This document shows, one piece after another, positions 23,996-36,577 of a stretch of 64,000 bases of DNA. How positions within the stretch are numbered: the stretch's first letter is position 1; every line of letters starts with the position of its first letter. The DNA is from Agrostemma githago (taxonomy: Eukaryota > Streptophyta > Magnoliopsida > Caryophyllales > Caryophyllaceae): assembly GCA_958450325.1 (NCBI GenBank), contig OY288257.1:4483873-4547872 (forward strand), read 5' to 3'. A program made the translations under genes and the position numbers. The notes beneath the pieces are model-generated. The model made no database searches. It saw only the letters and a list, made by a program, of their open reading frames with translations, and was not told the DNA's origin.

Positions 23996-24065
23996 CGTGT
24001 TTTAATAATGAGGCGGGTTTTGGAAGAAAATTAAGAGTTATGAAAATTAATGAGTAACGGGTAGA

Positions 24066-24074
24066 CTTTTATAG
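24066..24074 (-). promoter_or_regulatory. TATA box of the small unknown gene
   Basis: CTATAAAAG on the minus strand, 71-79 bases before the start codon at 23995. That places the transcript start about 40-50 bases before the ATG. It lies inside the 291-bp divergent promoter shared with HflX. Confidence 0.65.
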
Positions 24075-24245
24075 TTTAGTTGGAGGGAGATTTTATTTAC
24101 TCAGAGTTAGAGAGGGAATAAGAAACAAGAATTTGATTAGGATTAAGATTTGGAGTTGAATGAGAATTCGAAGCCGAACGAATTCGAACGGTTCCAACCG
24201 AAATCATCGTCAAACTCAAAAATAGCAGCAAGACAGTGACAGCAA

Positions 24246-24290
24246 ATGCAAGAAAGGAATCGAGGAGGAGGAGGAGGAGGAGGAGGATGA
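24246..24290 (+). promoter_or_regulatory. Upstream ORF overlapping the HflX start (ATGA)
   Basis: An ATG at 24246 opens a 14-codon frame (MQERNR followed by eight Gly from a GGA repeat). Its TGA stop (24288-24290) overlaps the HflX ATG (24287-24289) as ATGA. If the transcript starts upstream of 24246, ribosomes would end the short peptide exactly at the main start. The transcript start is not known from sequence. Confidence 0.55.
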
Positions 24291-27200
24291 TAAACACTCA
24301 ACTTACACACCGACGAGGAACCACCTTCCTCCGATCACAACTCCGCCACTACCTCTCCTCAACTCTCCCCTCTTCTTCCCCAATCAACCCTTCATTCAAA
24401 ACCCTAATTTCACCCATTTCCACCACCCCTTCTCTGCTCCAAATCTCAAAGGATGAACATCCCAATCATTCGACACCCAAACTTCTGGTGGTTCAACCAC
24501 GTATTCGCCCAATTCCCCTTATGAAAGCCAAGCTTAGCGAAGCCATTAATCTTGCCAACTCCCTCGATCAACAAAGAGATGGCTCCTTTTCTACGGATTT
24601 GAGTGGTAGAGATGCTCCTCCTCATGTTGTTGTCCAGAACCCTCTTTCTGCCTCTATCAAGGGTCGCTCAGGTCGATTCTAATTTTCATCTTTGTTTGAA
24701 TTTTGTTGTTTCTTGGTTGAATTACTGGGGTTTTTCATGGGTTTCTTCAAATTTGCGATTTTGGATTGCCATGTTGTAATTGTAATTGGATAAGGGGGCG
24801 AATTAGTAATGCGATTAGCCAATAAACCCTAAACCCCAATCCGTCTTAGTTCTGTGACAGTGGAAGACATATTTTTGAGGTTGTTTGACTGTAACATGTG
24901 CAGATACCTACTTTGGACCAGGGACAGTGGATAACATTAAGTGTCATTTGAATGCTATTGAATCAAAGGTAAGGTCTAGCTTGCTTAGTTCATGCCTGCC
25001 ACGTCTATAAGTAACTTCGAAAACTACTTGTCGAGTTGTCGCGGATTGATGTCATATTCTTGCCTTTCATTTGGTCATGTAGGATGGTGATTTGGATGCT
25101 GTGTTTGTCAATGCCATACTGTCTGCTGTTCAGCAGAGAAATCTGGAGGTAATGACTTAAGCTATGCTTGTTGTACGTGGTCTCATGATGCACAGCACAA
25201 TCAAGTAAATGGTTTTTGATTTCAATGTAGCTCATTCACGTCTTTCTGCTGTAGAGGGTGTGGGAGATACCTGTTTTGGATAGAGTTGGGCTTATTATAG
25301 AGATATTCCATGCTCATGCCTACACTAAGGAAGCACGACTTCAGGTAGATTACATATTAACCTTTCAACTTCCTGGTATAGTTTCCCCTCTTTTTCAGAA
25401 AAGAAAGTAGTTTGTTGATTATCAAACACTTTCAGGCTGAGCTAGCAGCATTGATGTATAAAAAAAGTCGGCTTGTTCGAGTGCGTGGCACTGGTGGACG
25501 TTATTCTTTTGGAGCAAAAGGGGAAGCTGAAGTTGTCAGTGCTCGAGGGTGAGCCTCTGTTCACTGAAGGGCAATGTTTTTTCATTTAGAAATGCTGTAG
25601 CTATTTAATTTATCGTATTGACCATTTTTTGCACTCAGCAGTCTCTCAATTGTTGACTACAAACTTGGATTTTTGAGTTAGGAGGGGCGCAGTCGTTCTG
25701 TGGTTAATATTGAATTTCAGAACGATTGATCTTATAGCAATATTTATATTCTTGAAACCAGCAGGCTCCTCTGCACCAAATTAGCGAACGGGATTGAATA
25801 AATTGGTTGTCGCTTATTTGTCATTGAAAACTTTTTCTTATTTCAATTGATCCCAATTACAGGAGAGGAAGTGGCGGTCAAGGATTCATTAGTGGTGCTG
25901 GCGAAACTGAGCTTGAGCTTCAACGTCGAAGGTAATTTTCTCTCTGGCAAACTTTTAATTTCTAATATTATTTTTTTGGATTATGTCTTTACACAGTTGT
26001 TGCCTTTGATTTGTTTAAACACTTCAAGTACCTTTTGAGCCAATATTGGTTCTTGCTCTGCCCAAAATTGTACAAATATCACGCCTTCTGCGTCTGTGTC
26101 AGAATGTTCAATCGAGGTTTGTCATTTATTTGTGCTATGCATGGTATCATTGGTATGGAATCTCAATTAGAAACTTGATCTCGGAATCGGTCATCGTGGT
26201 CTGATCACTCCCGTTGTAGTCGGTGTTGTCTCAAAATGCTTGCGGTAAACCTTGACAACTTAGTCACGATTCAGTGTCACAGCTTAATTACTAGTGATCC
26301 CCTTGATAACCGTGATATATCTCTTTTTGTCCCTTTCTCCGCCAGATAGGTTGCCTGGTCTAATTAGTGTGTTTCAAGGTGACATTTTTGTACATAGTAT
26401 TAATTTTAATAAAAATCATATATTTGACTTTTAATGACAGAATATCGGAACGACGAAAGTACTTGCTCGGTAAAATTGAAGAAGTTCGTAAAACACGTGC
26501 TGTGCAGCGTGCTGGACGGAGAAAGCAAGGAACTTTGGATGATCAAGGGCTTGACACTATTGCCATTGTTGGGTACACTAATGCTGTCAGTGATCTACAA
26601 GTTCTAAAATTCGCTTCCCTTTATTTTTGAATTTTCATGTAAAATTTTAGAAACTCTAACTAGATAATCCTTCCCTTGACTGCAGGGGAAGTCCACTCTA
26701 GTTAGTTCACTCTCTCAAAGTGATCTATATAGTGATGACAGGTATGTGTATTTCTATGTTATGGAGTTATGGAGAAATTCTTAGTCCCTTTCTGCTTATT
26801 TAATATCTGCACCCTTTTCCGACTTTGCAGATTATTTGCAACCGTTGATCCAAGAGTTAGAAGTGTCATACTTCCTTCAGGGTAATTTTCTGCCTAAAAA
26901 GTGTCCAATTGTTTCCTCTAATTGCCATCTCAGGCAACTAATTTACTACTATAACTATAAAGTTTTACTCATCTATTTTGAGTAAAAGATCAATTTCAAT
27001 ATGCCATATGGAAATTATAGCCTATACTAGACTTAGCGAAATACTCCGTACAATTCTATGAAAATCAAATAAGTTCAATTTGCTTAAAACAAAGATCACT
27101 ACTAGTAAAATGAAGTGCTTATGCACACCCTTCAAAATATCGCTAAAGATTGATACAACCTTCTACAAAGGGGTCTTGTGGATTCATCCTTGTTTTGAGG

Positions 27201-28755
27201 AGCCTTCATTTGAATTGACTTGATAGAATGTAAATGAAAATCTAACACCGTATGACCCTCTGTAACAATGCAATTCACCGATCTTGCATATGCTTTACAA
27301 AAGTGAAATACAAGTATACAACCCATCAATTGATGGGATTGAATCTTTTCTAATGAGAGGGCAAAGAACACTCCGAAAGAGAGGGCAAAGAACTCTTCTA
27401 ACGAGAGAACTTCGATTATTTATCATATTAAAAATTGTGAGAAATTGGGACTATCACCGTAAAAAAGATGGATGATAGCCCCTTTGAGGAGGATATTATT
27501 TTATTTTTTTAGAGAGGGGAGGCTACTAAATATTGAACTTAAATGGAAGCGTCTGTTATATATCACATCCATAAATAGTACTACTTGATTTCAATTCTAA
27601 ACTCATTGAGCTACTGATAATCAGGAGGAAGGTCCTTCTTAGTGATACAGTGGGATTTATATCCGATTTGCCGATTCAAGTAAGTTGACAGAGCATGGCA
27701 TGTCTCTCTGAATGAGTGTGGTTCTTCTTCTTTAGATCCGAATACGGTATTCTGTAATATTCATATTTTTGCAGCTAATAGACGCATTCCATGCAACACT
27801 GGAAGAGGTAGTGGAAGCAGACTTGCTAGTGGTATGTATTATACTCCGTAAATTTTTTATATCAAGACTATATTCTACTTTATCATTTTTTGATCTTCGT
27901 ATGATGCATTCTGGTTCAAAGTCCGCTTTGTTTCCTTACACTTCGATTAATTATCTAATGATCATGGACAAAATGCACAGCATGTATTGGATTCCAGTGC
28001 TGTAAATCTTGAGGAGCAACGCACAGCTGTACTGGATGTGTTGCGACAAATAGGCGTGCCAAAGAAAAAAATCGATGATATGATTGAAGTTTGGAACAAG
28101 GTAATATCATATTTGCAAAATGGATAGTTATCAACCACCCGAACTGTTATGGTGGAGATAGGTGAATTCAATGAGTGGTTTCCTATGAAAATACTCACAT
28201 TTTAACGAATAGGGTGATATCTCGTAATGATCACCAAAAATATTTTTAGACCTCACATTTTAACAAGCTTTTCCACAGATTGATCTGAAACAAGAGAGCG
28301 GGGAAAAGAACATCCAAGATGACCATGATGAAGACATTGAAGAAATTGGAGTTGAGATTGTTGAAGAGCAACAACTGCAACTGCAAGAGGAGGAGACAAT
28401 GGCTTGCCAAAGTGATGACTCTGAAACCCATCGTGACCCCATAGTTTCCGTTGAAAACGATGACCAGCCGATTCAGGGTGCCACAGATTTGACACCTAGG
28501 GGAATGTGTGAGGAGTCGAGAGTCGAGAGGAAAGATTCAGAATCCCAACCTCCAAGTGAATATAATAGTCCTCGTGTCAAAACTTCAGCGGTGACAGGTG
28601 TAGGTTTGCGGCAGCTTCTAGAGGTTATAGATGAGAAGCTGGTGGAGATTGACAAGGAACGTGAATCAGAAAAAGTGGTCCAAAGGAGTCTATTTGATCG
28701 AAAATGGCGACCTCCTCAAGAAAACAATACCCCCGACATTGCTGTGGAACAATGA
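24287..28755 (+). CDS. HFLX: HflX-type ribosome-binding GTPase, organelle targeted
   Basis: Thirteen exons: 24287-24671, 24904-24968, 25083-25148, 25255-25344, 25436-25548, 25863-25931, 26441-26585, 26686-26741, 26831-26881, 27625-27679, 27775-27831, 27981-28100, 28279-28755. They give 582 codons. HflX GTPases bind large ribosomal subunits and split stalled ribosomes in bacteria; plant copies are nuclear-encoded plastid proteins. The N-terminal 45 residues are Ser/Thr/Arg-rich with no early acids, like a transit peptide. The HflX N-domain glycine-rich linker (GRGSGGQGFISGAGETELELQRR) is complete. G1 GYTNAGKST is at 307-315, DTVGF at 354-358, NKID at 423-426 and SAVTG at 527-531. Between NKID and SAVTG there is an acidic insert of about 95 residues, far longer than in bacteria. 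An in-frame GTG at 24236 was rejected as start. Confidence 0.94.
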
Positions 28756-31352
28756 TAATATTCTTCTCAAAGATTTGTGTTTGATCTGCATCCCTCGTGT
28801 TGGCAGTAACTATGGTTAGTCTTGTTAGATTTATGACCTATGCATGCATACGAATATACGATGAGGGATGCAATCCGCAATCCTTGGGGTCTCATGAAGC
28901 TTCACCATCATGGGCTTTGGTGGTGGTAAGACTTGTAACCGAGAGCTTACTTAATTTCTAGACGGGCTCATACTGCATACAACTCTAGCTGAAATATGAA
29001 AGCTTGTACGGAGCATAGTGTATCAAGAGCCTGAGCTTGAGACTGTGCTTAGTGTACTTTTTTGAAGAAAATTAAGAATTGGTTGTAACGTGATATGCAA
29101 GGTCCATGTTTTTTGGTTGCGCAATGTTTGTTATACTGACTGTAGTAGGAGAGTTGGTGTTAGGGGTTATCTTGTGAGTACATTCTTTCATTATTAATCG
29201 TTAATCTCTGTGATTTGAAAGCACCCACTCGGCATTAACTAGCGAAACCATGTTATGTTATATAAACCACTTTATCTCCCATCCCATCCCTCCAACCATC
29301 CTTATCTTACGCCCCACTAAACTTGGTATCCCGTCACCTCGTTCCCTTCATTTGTTAAGTAACAGTCGTGCTTGTCACTTCTAACTTTATTTGTGTAATA
29401 GAACCATCCTTTATAAAATAAAATAGTCTAATGAAATGGATACTTAGTTGCATTACAATAGGTGAGTCTTGAGAATTTCTCATGTACTCGAGATCTATTG
29501 TCCACAATACTTTCGTCTTAACCCCATTTAGAGTAAGACATTTACGATTTACGAATTTTATGAAATTGGAGATGTAGAAAGACAGAAGTAGCCTCAGAAT
29601 GAGAAGTGGAAGTGGAAGTGGAAGTAGAGCGTTGGCATTGCCGTTGCCGACACCGAATCTGTTAAATACAACAACCTCTCTCTCTCTCTCTCTCAGTGTG
29701 AGTGAGTGAATGAGTGAGTGTGAGTGGAAAGTGAGAAAATACATACACACACAGTCACAGAGAGCGGCATATAAGATCTGACCTTCCTTCCCCTTCCCCT
29801 GTCTGACTGTCTGTCTTATCATTTCCTCCAATTCCCATACACATACACCCCTCCCTAATTTACACTCTCATCCCTTTTAACAACTTTTTTGTTATTAATA
29901 AATAAATAAATATTACCTAAGTGCCCAGAAATTAATTAATTAATTAATTAATACTAGTAACGAGTACTAAAGTTGGATTCTTGTTTTTATTAGTATTAGT
30001 ATTATTATATAGATAGATCTAGATCGTTAGCAATACCTGAAAATTCAGTTAGAACAAAAAACCCCAAATTCATTGATTAATGTTAATGTGGGTTTCCTAG
30101 TCTTTGTTTCAATCATCTTCAGGTAATTCAATCTTATCTCTTTCTCTTTTCTCTTCCCACTTCAATTCAATCTAATCTATGTTGTTAATTGTTAGTAATT
30201 AATTAGATCTGTGTAACTAACTAATCCAATCAATTCTTATCCTAGGTAACCCATATCATCATCATCATCATCATCATAAATACTACTTCATCTTCTTTAT
30301 TTTCTAATCTTCTTCCTTTATTATTGGAGTATTAATTAATATTGAGCTGTGAATCTGTGATATGCTTCCTTCTTTCTTACGTACAGTACGTCTCAAAAGT
30401 CAAAAATGTGATATTAGTATGAATGTATGATAGCATATTTGTGATACAGGTGCCTGCCTACCTTTATTCATATCAAGATCCAATTTTTATTTCATTCTTC
30501 TAACTGCTTCTTCACAAATATATCCTTGTTTATTTTATTTTTGTCCTAACATGGCTTACACCATAATCCTTACATTTTCCCCCTAAACTTTAGAGAATCG
30601 AAATTTTCAGAAGACCTAGACATTTTTTTTTTAGTGGTGACACTGACACACACACACACTCCCAATTTTGAGTTAAGTTCAGCCCCATTAGCCTTGGCTC
30701 GCCTCGCCTTGTCTCGTCTCAGCCAATTCAGCTGAGTTTAGTAAGCTAAGTTAGACCCCCTTTTGATCCAGTTAAGTTCAGTCATTTTCAGCTGGAGTAA
30801 GGCCCAAGTATCTTTCTATGACTCACACATAACATTTGCTACACTATAAAATTAATGAAAAATTAAGAAAAATGAAATTAAATTATTTAACTAACCCATC
30901 AGGTGAGAGATCGGCTCTTAAGTTTTTTGTGAACCATCATTGAATGACATGAATGAACCTCATAATATGGAAAGACGTCACTAAGTCAAGTGGGTGAGCT
31001 GGTCTCAAATGAGATTTTGTGTTACATCACTGACTCACTTCTCATATAACTCGAGATGACGAGACCGACAGTTATCAGACTACCTCTCACACTACACTAG
31101 TAACTTGATTTTTAGCCGCGGCGTGTTACCTTTGTTGTGAATTGTAAAAACTTAATTAAATCGCCTTCCTGTGCCTAAACATTTAGCAACGTTGATTTTA
31201 TTCAAATGATGCCAATTTCTAGTGTTCAGTTGATTGATGTTTTGGTACACTTTTTGGCTCATGTTGTGGGTTTTCTTTGTACTTCTGGTGTCAGGTGAGC
31301 TGTTTTAGCAAATATTTATTTTTAGTGAGGCGAGAAATTAACTGAGAAAGTC
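28756..31352. other. HflX 3' region and CGR upstream/leader region
   Basis: No gene is supported. The (CT)n tract at 29675-29695 is followed by TG/GA-rich DNA, and a run of ATTA repeats sits at 29935-29952. TTATATAAACC at 29257-29267 and ATTATATAGATAG at 30002-30014 are possible TATA elements. A plausible 5'-UTR intron of the CGR gene runs from TCTTCAG|GTAATT (donor at 30123) to GGTGTCAG (acceptor ending 31294). This is inferred from splice consensus only. The plus-strand CT tract gives a long frame on the other strand, which is rejected. Confidence 0.5.
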
Positions 31353-33347
31353 ATGTCAAGAAGACCAGTAAACCCAACTCGTCGCTTGGTGGGTAATGGA
31401 GGATTTCCTCTCATGGGAGCATTCCCATCGAAGACACGATCCTCTCCCTTGCTGTCCCTTACCCTTGTTGTTCTGGTACTCCTCACGCCTTCTAGATGTT
31501 TTTGTTACTGTATCTGTAGGTATTTTCTCGAAGAGACAATTCTCAATCACTGTCCAAGTAATTTGGTTTCTTATTCTCCTTTCATGTTGCATTTTTTACG
31601 TGCAGGGTGTCTTCCTTATTCTTGGATACATGTACAGCGGTTCAGGTCTGTCTGAAAGTTGCTGTCTTGAAATTTCTCTATTCTTTAGTACTTCATGACT
31701 TGTGTGTCATGGTGGTGCTTCTTTGGTTACGGAAGCCCAAGTCATAGTCTATTCTGTACTGTTTTCTTTGTGTGCTTTACATTTCACCTATAATCATCTT
31801 TTCCACCAACAAAGGAATCAAATCTCGTCTACCTTGTGATGTCTCCTTTCTCTATTTTATTTGGAATTGCGTACAAATGTGTTTTTAAAGAGAAACAAAT
31901 GTTGGCTAAGACTGTTCTATGACACTCAGGTGGACCATGTTAGTGCGTTAAGCTTTTTTAGATATAGCATCTAGTTTTCACGAACTTTTAAAAGCTCTCA
32001 TGGTCGTAGTGCCTAATTATATTATAAGCATTACTAAACCATATGGTTTTAGTCATACAAGATGTCATCATGGAAGTCCGCATCATAAAAGTTTCGGCTT
32101 GACGTTCCTCTCTTGGTTATAGTCTTCTACTGTGACCGTGTATTTGATTGCATGCTTATGCCCTGCAGGTCGAAAAGGCATTGTGAGCCGGATTGAAGGT
32201 AGATATCTCTTTACCTTTTGTAGATCCAGTCAGCTACTTAATTTCCAGTCTACACTAAAATTCTTTTTGTATCTTCTGTGTGAAGGTGAGTTTTCAGGCA
32301 CCTTAGAACTGCAGAGAGCATTGCCTGTTCTGAAGAAAGCTTATGGTGATGGAATGCGCAAGGTTTTGCATGTTGGACCTGAGACATGTTCCGTTGTCTC
32401 TAAGCTGATAAAAGAAGAGGATACACAAGCATGGGGCGTCGAACCATATGACCTTGAGGATGCCGATTCTAATTGTAAAAGTCTTGTACGGAAAGGCTTT
32501 GTGCGTGTTGCTGACGTCAAATTCCCATTGCCATATAGGCCATCATCGTTTTCTTTAGTTATCGTCTCTGATGCATTGGATTACCTATCTCCTAAATATC
32601 TGAACAAAACTATTCCAGAGTTGGCAAGAGTGGCTGCTGACGGTGTTGTGATATTCACTGGTATGTCACATTGCTTACTCTTTTTCAGGTTCCTTACTTC
32701 CTTTTAATTGTTCACTATGAGCTTTTATAAAGTCCCAAGTTGACATATCACCATAAAACCTTCAAACACCGCCAAGTAGTACTGTAATTCACCATAGGAT
32801 TATGGGCCAAAACATCCAAATTAGTCGGGAGTCAAGCTAGTTAGGACCTTAGTTTTATCACGTCGGATTCCAGGGTATGAGCCTCCTTCTACTTCCCACT
32901 ATGTTATCCTGGGAGTAGGGAATCCAAACTTCAGTCTTTGCAGTCGCACTAGCATCACTCAGCAGAAACCCAGTTCTTGCTAAGATCAGTAAACTTTTAT
33001 TTGATCTGATCAAGCGTTTTGATTTCAGGTTTGCCCGGTCAACAAAGGGCTAGGGTTACAGAGCTATCCAAATTTGGACGCCCGGTAAGTTCCCAGCAGC
33101 TAATATAGACTTTCGTCTTTGTAAAAAAAAAAAAGGTTTGGGTGTTAATAAAATTGTAAGATGACAACTGTGGCTGACGTTTGCACTTTGTTAGGCTAAA
33201 ATGCGAAGCCAGTCATGGTGGGTTAAGTTTTTCGGTCAGATTGGTGTGGAAGTAAACGAAGCTGCAGCGAAGAAGTTCGAACAGGCAGCAACCAAACAGT
33301 CTTACCAGTCAGCTTGCCAGGTGTTCCACCTTAAATCATTCCATTGA
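31353..33347 (+). CDS. CGR3: CGR2/CGR3-type Golgi pectin methyltransferase
   Basis: Six exons: 31353-31475, 31606-31645, 32169-32198, 32286-32660, 33029-33084, 33195-33347. They give 258 codons, equal to the remembered length of Arabidopsis CGR3. CGR proteins are Golgi membrane, SAM-dependent methyltransferases needed for homogalacturonan methyl-esterification in pectin. The basic N-terminus (MSRRPVNPTRR) precedes one membrane span at about residues 32-52 (SPLLSLTLVVLGVFLILGYM), a type II topology. The methyltransferase part has VLHVGPETCSVVS (motif I), GVEPYDLEDAD and LVIVSDALDYL. The C-terminal GLPGQQRARVTELSKFGRP and ACQVFHLK segments are typical of the family. Exon 3 is only 30 bases. CGR2 and CGR3 are close paralogues, so the symbol is approximate. 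Confidence 0.93.
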
Positions 33348-34019
33348 TATTCCAGACACTTGAGCAATTTTTTTTTGGTGTTTGAAGCAAGACAACAATA
33401 CAAGAAGTTGCTTCACCACAAATAGAAGATACACTTATAATATCTAGAGCTAGCTTTTGGTGTACCAAATGTTGATTCAAATTTACTGTTTACGATGCTA
33501 TAAGCAATACACTTAATATCTGTTACTTGTGCTGCAAAAGCAGTTGTAATCCCACCACATTCCTTAAATTTATGATTGATTGTCTCTATTCCTTTTCCTT
33601 TTCATTTTCTCAGACTTGCCCAGCTTCATATCTGTAGCTCTGTTAATCTTTGAGGGCCAGGTAGTCGGCTAGTCGCTGTGCTGCCATCAGATCTGTTGTA
33701 GCCAGCCATGTATCCAGTGGCGAAGGCAACATGACATCTTTTAACCGCCACACACGAAACTTGGCTATAGGCTACCTGATCAAGATTTTGTTTCAGGTGC
33801 ATGCAGCAACACAGGCTGATCTTACAAGTCGTAAACTCTTCACACCCTAGCGATGTCTAATTGACCAGAGCTTAACGGTATAGATAGTATACCAGTTGCA
33901 GTTCTATTAACTTGGCAAATAAGTTAAAGAACTTACCTAGCTCCCTGTATAAACGATTAACGACAATACAGTTAAGCTGGAACTGGAAGTATCTCTTCGC
34001 ATACGTATGATATGATATC
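33348..34019. other. CGR 3' flank
   Basis: Non-coding. It probably includes the CGR 3' UTR, but I saw no strong polyadenylation signal and no element ends. From about 34020 the sequence passes into the repeat block. Confidence 0.5.
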
Positions 34020-34069
34020 CACGCTGTTCTAATATGGGATGAAAACGTGAGGAGCTTCATAAATAACCC

Positions 34070-34370
34070 AACTACCAACTTCCCAAGGATCTAATGCGTT
34101 CCAAAATAAAAATGGTTGAAAATCGCAAAAGATATTTTTCAATCTTAGATAAAATGTCCACACAAAAGATGAGTAGGCAAAGAGCACATTTAAGGGTGCA
34201 GATATGTCGTGAACCAACGTCGATCTTAAACCGATTAGCCAAGAAAGAGTGACTTGTACGCGTCCTTTGGTCTTGATATCAGACATGGAACCAAGGGAGG
34301 CGATACCGACACACGTGGTACATGAATCTGGAGAAATCGGAAAAGGGTTCTGACAGTCTTACTTAGATAG
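34070..34370. repeat. Repeat unit B, left copy
   Basis: This segment is a diverged relative of the two B units at 38619-39190. Shared words include ATAAAAT-TCCACACAAAA, then AGAGCACATTTAAGGGTGC (right copies: AGAGAACATTTGAGTGTGC), then a ATATGT-GTGAA-CAACGTCG type segment, and CACGTGGTACATGAATCTGGAGAAAT near the end. B units therefore lie on both sides of the A array. Confidence 0.65.
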
Positions 34371-35551
34371 CTGGCAAAATATCTCACATTTTTCAAAAAA
34401 TCACCCGAAACGTGCGAATTTGAATGTTATTATCCATGTTTTTCGGACTGTATGGTCCTGAACTTAAATGTCTCCAAATTCGCAACGTAACTATTCCATG
34501 CATGGTACAAATGTCTAGGTGTAGCAAAATATACTTATGGTTTCAGATAAAAACATTTAAAAAATATTCAACTATCTTTCGATCGAGTAACAACGTATTA
34601 AGATGGAAATTTGGATACATATATACTCATAACTAAACCAGCTTAAAGTTTTTTTTACAAATGTCAATTATTTTATGTTATAGGAGCTCTATTTAGATGT
34701 CTCGCTAACTATTTCACACTTTTTCAAAAAATCACCCGAAACGGGCGAATATGAAAGTTATATCGACGTTTTTCGGGTCGATTTTATCCTGAAATTAAAT
34801 ATCTCCAATTTCGTGCAGTAACTACCACACGTTGTAGACGTGTCTCGGTGTAGCAGAAGGTACGTATGTTTTTAAATAAACACGTTTAAAAAACACTCGA
34901 CTATCTTTCGAGTAACGTCGGAGTAGGGCTGAAATCTTCGATATATATTCTCGAAATCGAATCATTTTATAGTTTTTTTAACGACCGTAAGTCATTATAT
35001 GTTATACGGGTCCTACTTAGAAGGTCAACAAAATATCTCACGTTTTTCGAAAAATTACCCGAAACGGGCGAATTTGAAGGTTATTATCCACGTTTTTCGG
35101 GTCGATTTGGTCCCGATATTAAATTTCTTTAAATTCGCACAAAACTACTCCATACATTGTAGAAATTTCTCGGTATAACAGAAGATACGTATAGTTTCAA
35201 ATAAACACATTTAAAAAATATTCGGCTATCTTTCAAGTAACGTCGGATTAGGCTCGAAAGCTTCGATACATATTCTCGAAACTGAACCATTTTAGAGTTT
35301 TTTTACCAGTCTTCAGTCGTTTTACATTATACGGGTCCTACTTAGATAACCAGAAAAATATATGACATTTTTCGAAAAATCACTCGAAACGGGCAAACTT
35401 GAAGGTTATTTATCCACGTTTTTCGGGCCGATTTGGTCCCGAAATTAAATGTCTCCAAATTCACATAGGACTACCCCATACATTGTAGAAATGTCTCGGT
35501 GTAGCAAAAGGTAAGTATGGTTTCAATTAAATACATTTAAAAATCATTCGG

Positions 35552-35556
35552 CTATC
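35552..35556. repeat. Target duplication CTATC, left copy, of the solo LTR
   Basis: CTATC lies directly before the TG end of the LTR and again at 38029-38033, directly after its CA end. Intact array units show a single CTATC here, so the duplication is explained by the insertion. Confidence 0.9.
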
Positions 35557-36147
35557 TGTAGACACCCACATTTTGACCGCCAGGTGTCTATAGTAGGTCC
35601 CGCCAAACACCCGATGATGATAGGACGCAAACGTGCTTTAACGACTCGGATATGGGCTCGAAATCATGGACATTTGGTTTAGGCTTATTACGGAGTACAA
35701 ATCTTACAAAACCAACCTCAAATCCAGGCCCAGTGGGTCGTTTCGAGTCAAATGAGACTAATTTGGGTCGATTCCGGCACCAGGGGTAAAACCGTCTTTT
35801 TACGACCGAGTCAAAACCCGGTCGAAAAATATCCTCGAGACACACGAGTCAGCCGTGACACTTCACACGGCTGATCCGGTCCCAAATACTACAAAAATCA
35901 TCTTCAAAAAATATTAAACAAATCCGTTTAAGGATAGAATTCGATCTCAAGTAGGAATTCTATCCGGAAACCGAAACAGTTTACAACCCGAGCTCAGATA
36001 CTCGGCTAAGACAGCCGAGATATCCCCTTTTCAGCCAAAATACTTGGCTTCTCCACCAAGAAACGAGACTTTCATTCCCTTTCGAACTCTCGTGTTTCCT
36101 ATCCAAACCGGTATTTCTTGTCACACAAGCAAGACCACCTCGACTCC

Positions 36148-36156
36148 TATAAATAG
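36148..36156 (+). promoter_or_regulatory. TATA box of the LTR promoter
   Basis: TATAAATAG in CTCCTATAAATAGGACC, the usual core-promoter form in plant LTRs. Transcription of the parent element would begin near 36180, which sets U3 at about 620 bp and a very long R-U5 part. Confidence 0.7.
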
Positions 36157-36577
36157 GACCTCATATTCAACACAAAAGGACAGATGAATCATCGATCAAT
36201 ACACAATAATTATTAGTCACACACATACTCGATATCTAGCAAAAATATAGTCTCGACATACATCCGAAGGAATACCGAAATACCGTCCCGAAATACCGAC
36301 GAAACCGACCCATCCAGCCGGCCGAACCCATCTCGTCCCACGTCCAAAAATCCGCACCACCTTAACTCACCCGCATCATCTCGACGCTCCCGTGCCTAAG
36401 CCACCGTCCGACGAGCCTTGTACCGAGAAAACGAAGCAGGTAGGTTGAGGGTGTAAATCAAACCCGATTCTTCTCCCTTCTCTCTCTCTTCCTCACGTTT
36501 TTTTTTCTTCTTTTTTTTAGTTTTCGTCGGTCGTTTCCTATTTTAATATGGGTCGTTCATCGCATATATTTTTCTAA

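Noticed and set aside
24236..24682. Longer HflX start using GTG at 24236
   Set aside because: Plant genes rarely use GTG. The ATG at 24287 gives a normal transit-peptide-like N-terminus, and the extra Arg-run arises from the GGA repeat read in another frame.
27120..27420. Relation between the HflX intron segment and 55610-55740
   Set aside because: Both contain CCTCTACAAAGG/CCTCCACAAAGG and GAGAGGG-AAGA words, but the match is too short and scattered to call a shared element by eye.
26882..27624. Hidden exon or gene in HflX intron 9
   Set aside because: The intron is long and contains short frames, but the flanking exons join in phase to the conserved SG-RKVLLSDTVGF segment, so nothing is missing.
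29355..29831. 158-codon minus-strand frame
   Set aside because: It includes the complement of the (CT)n tract and other simple repeats (EREREREV-type). It has no family match and lies in a likely leader or promoter region.
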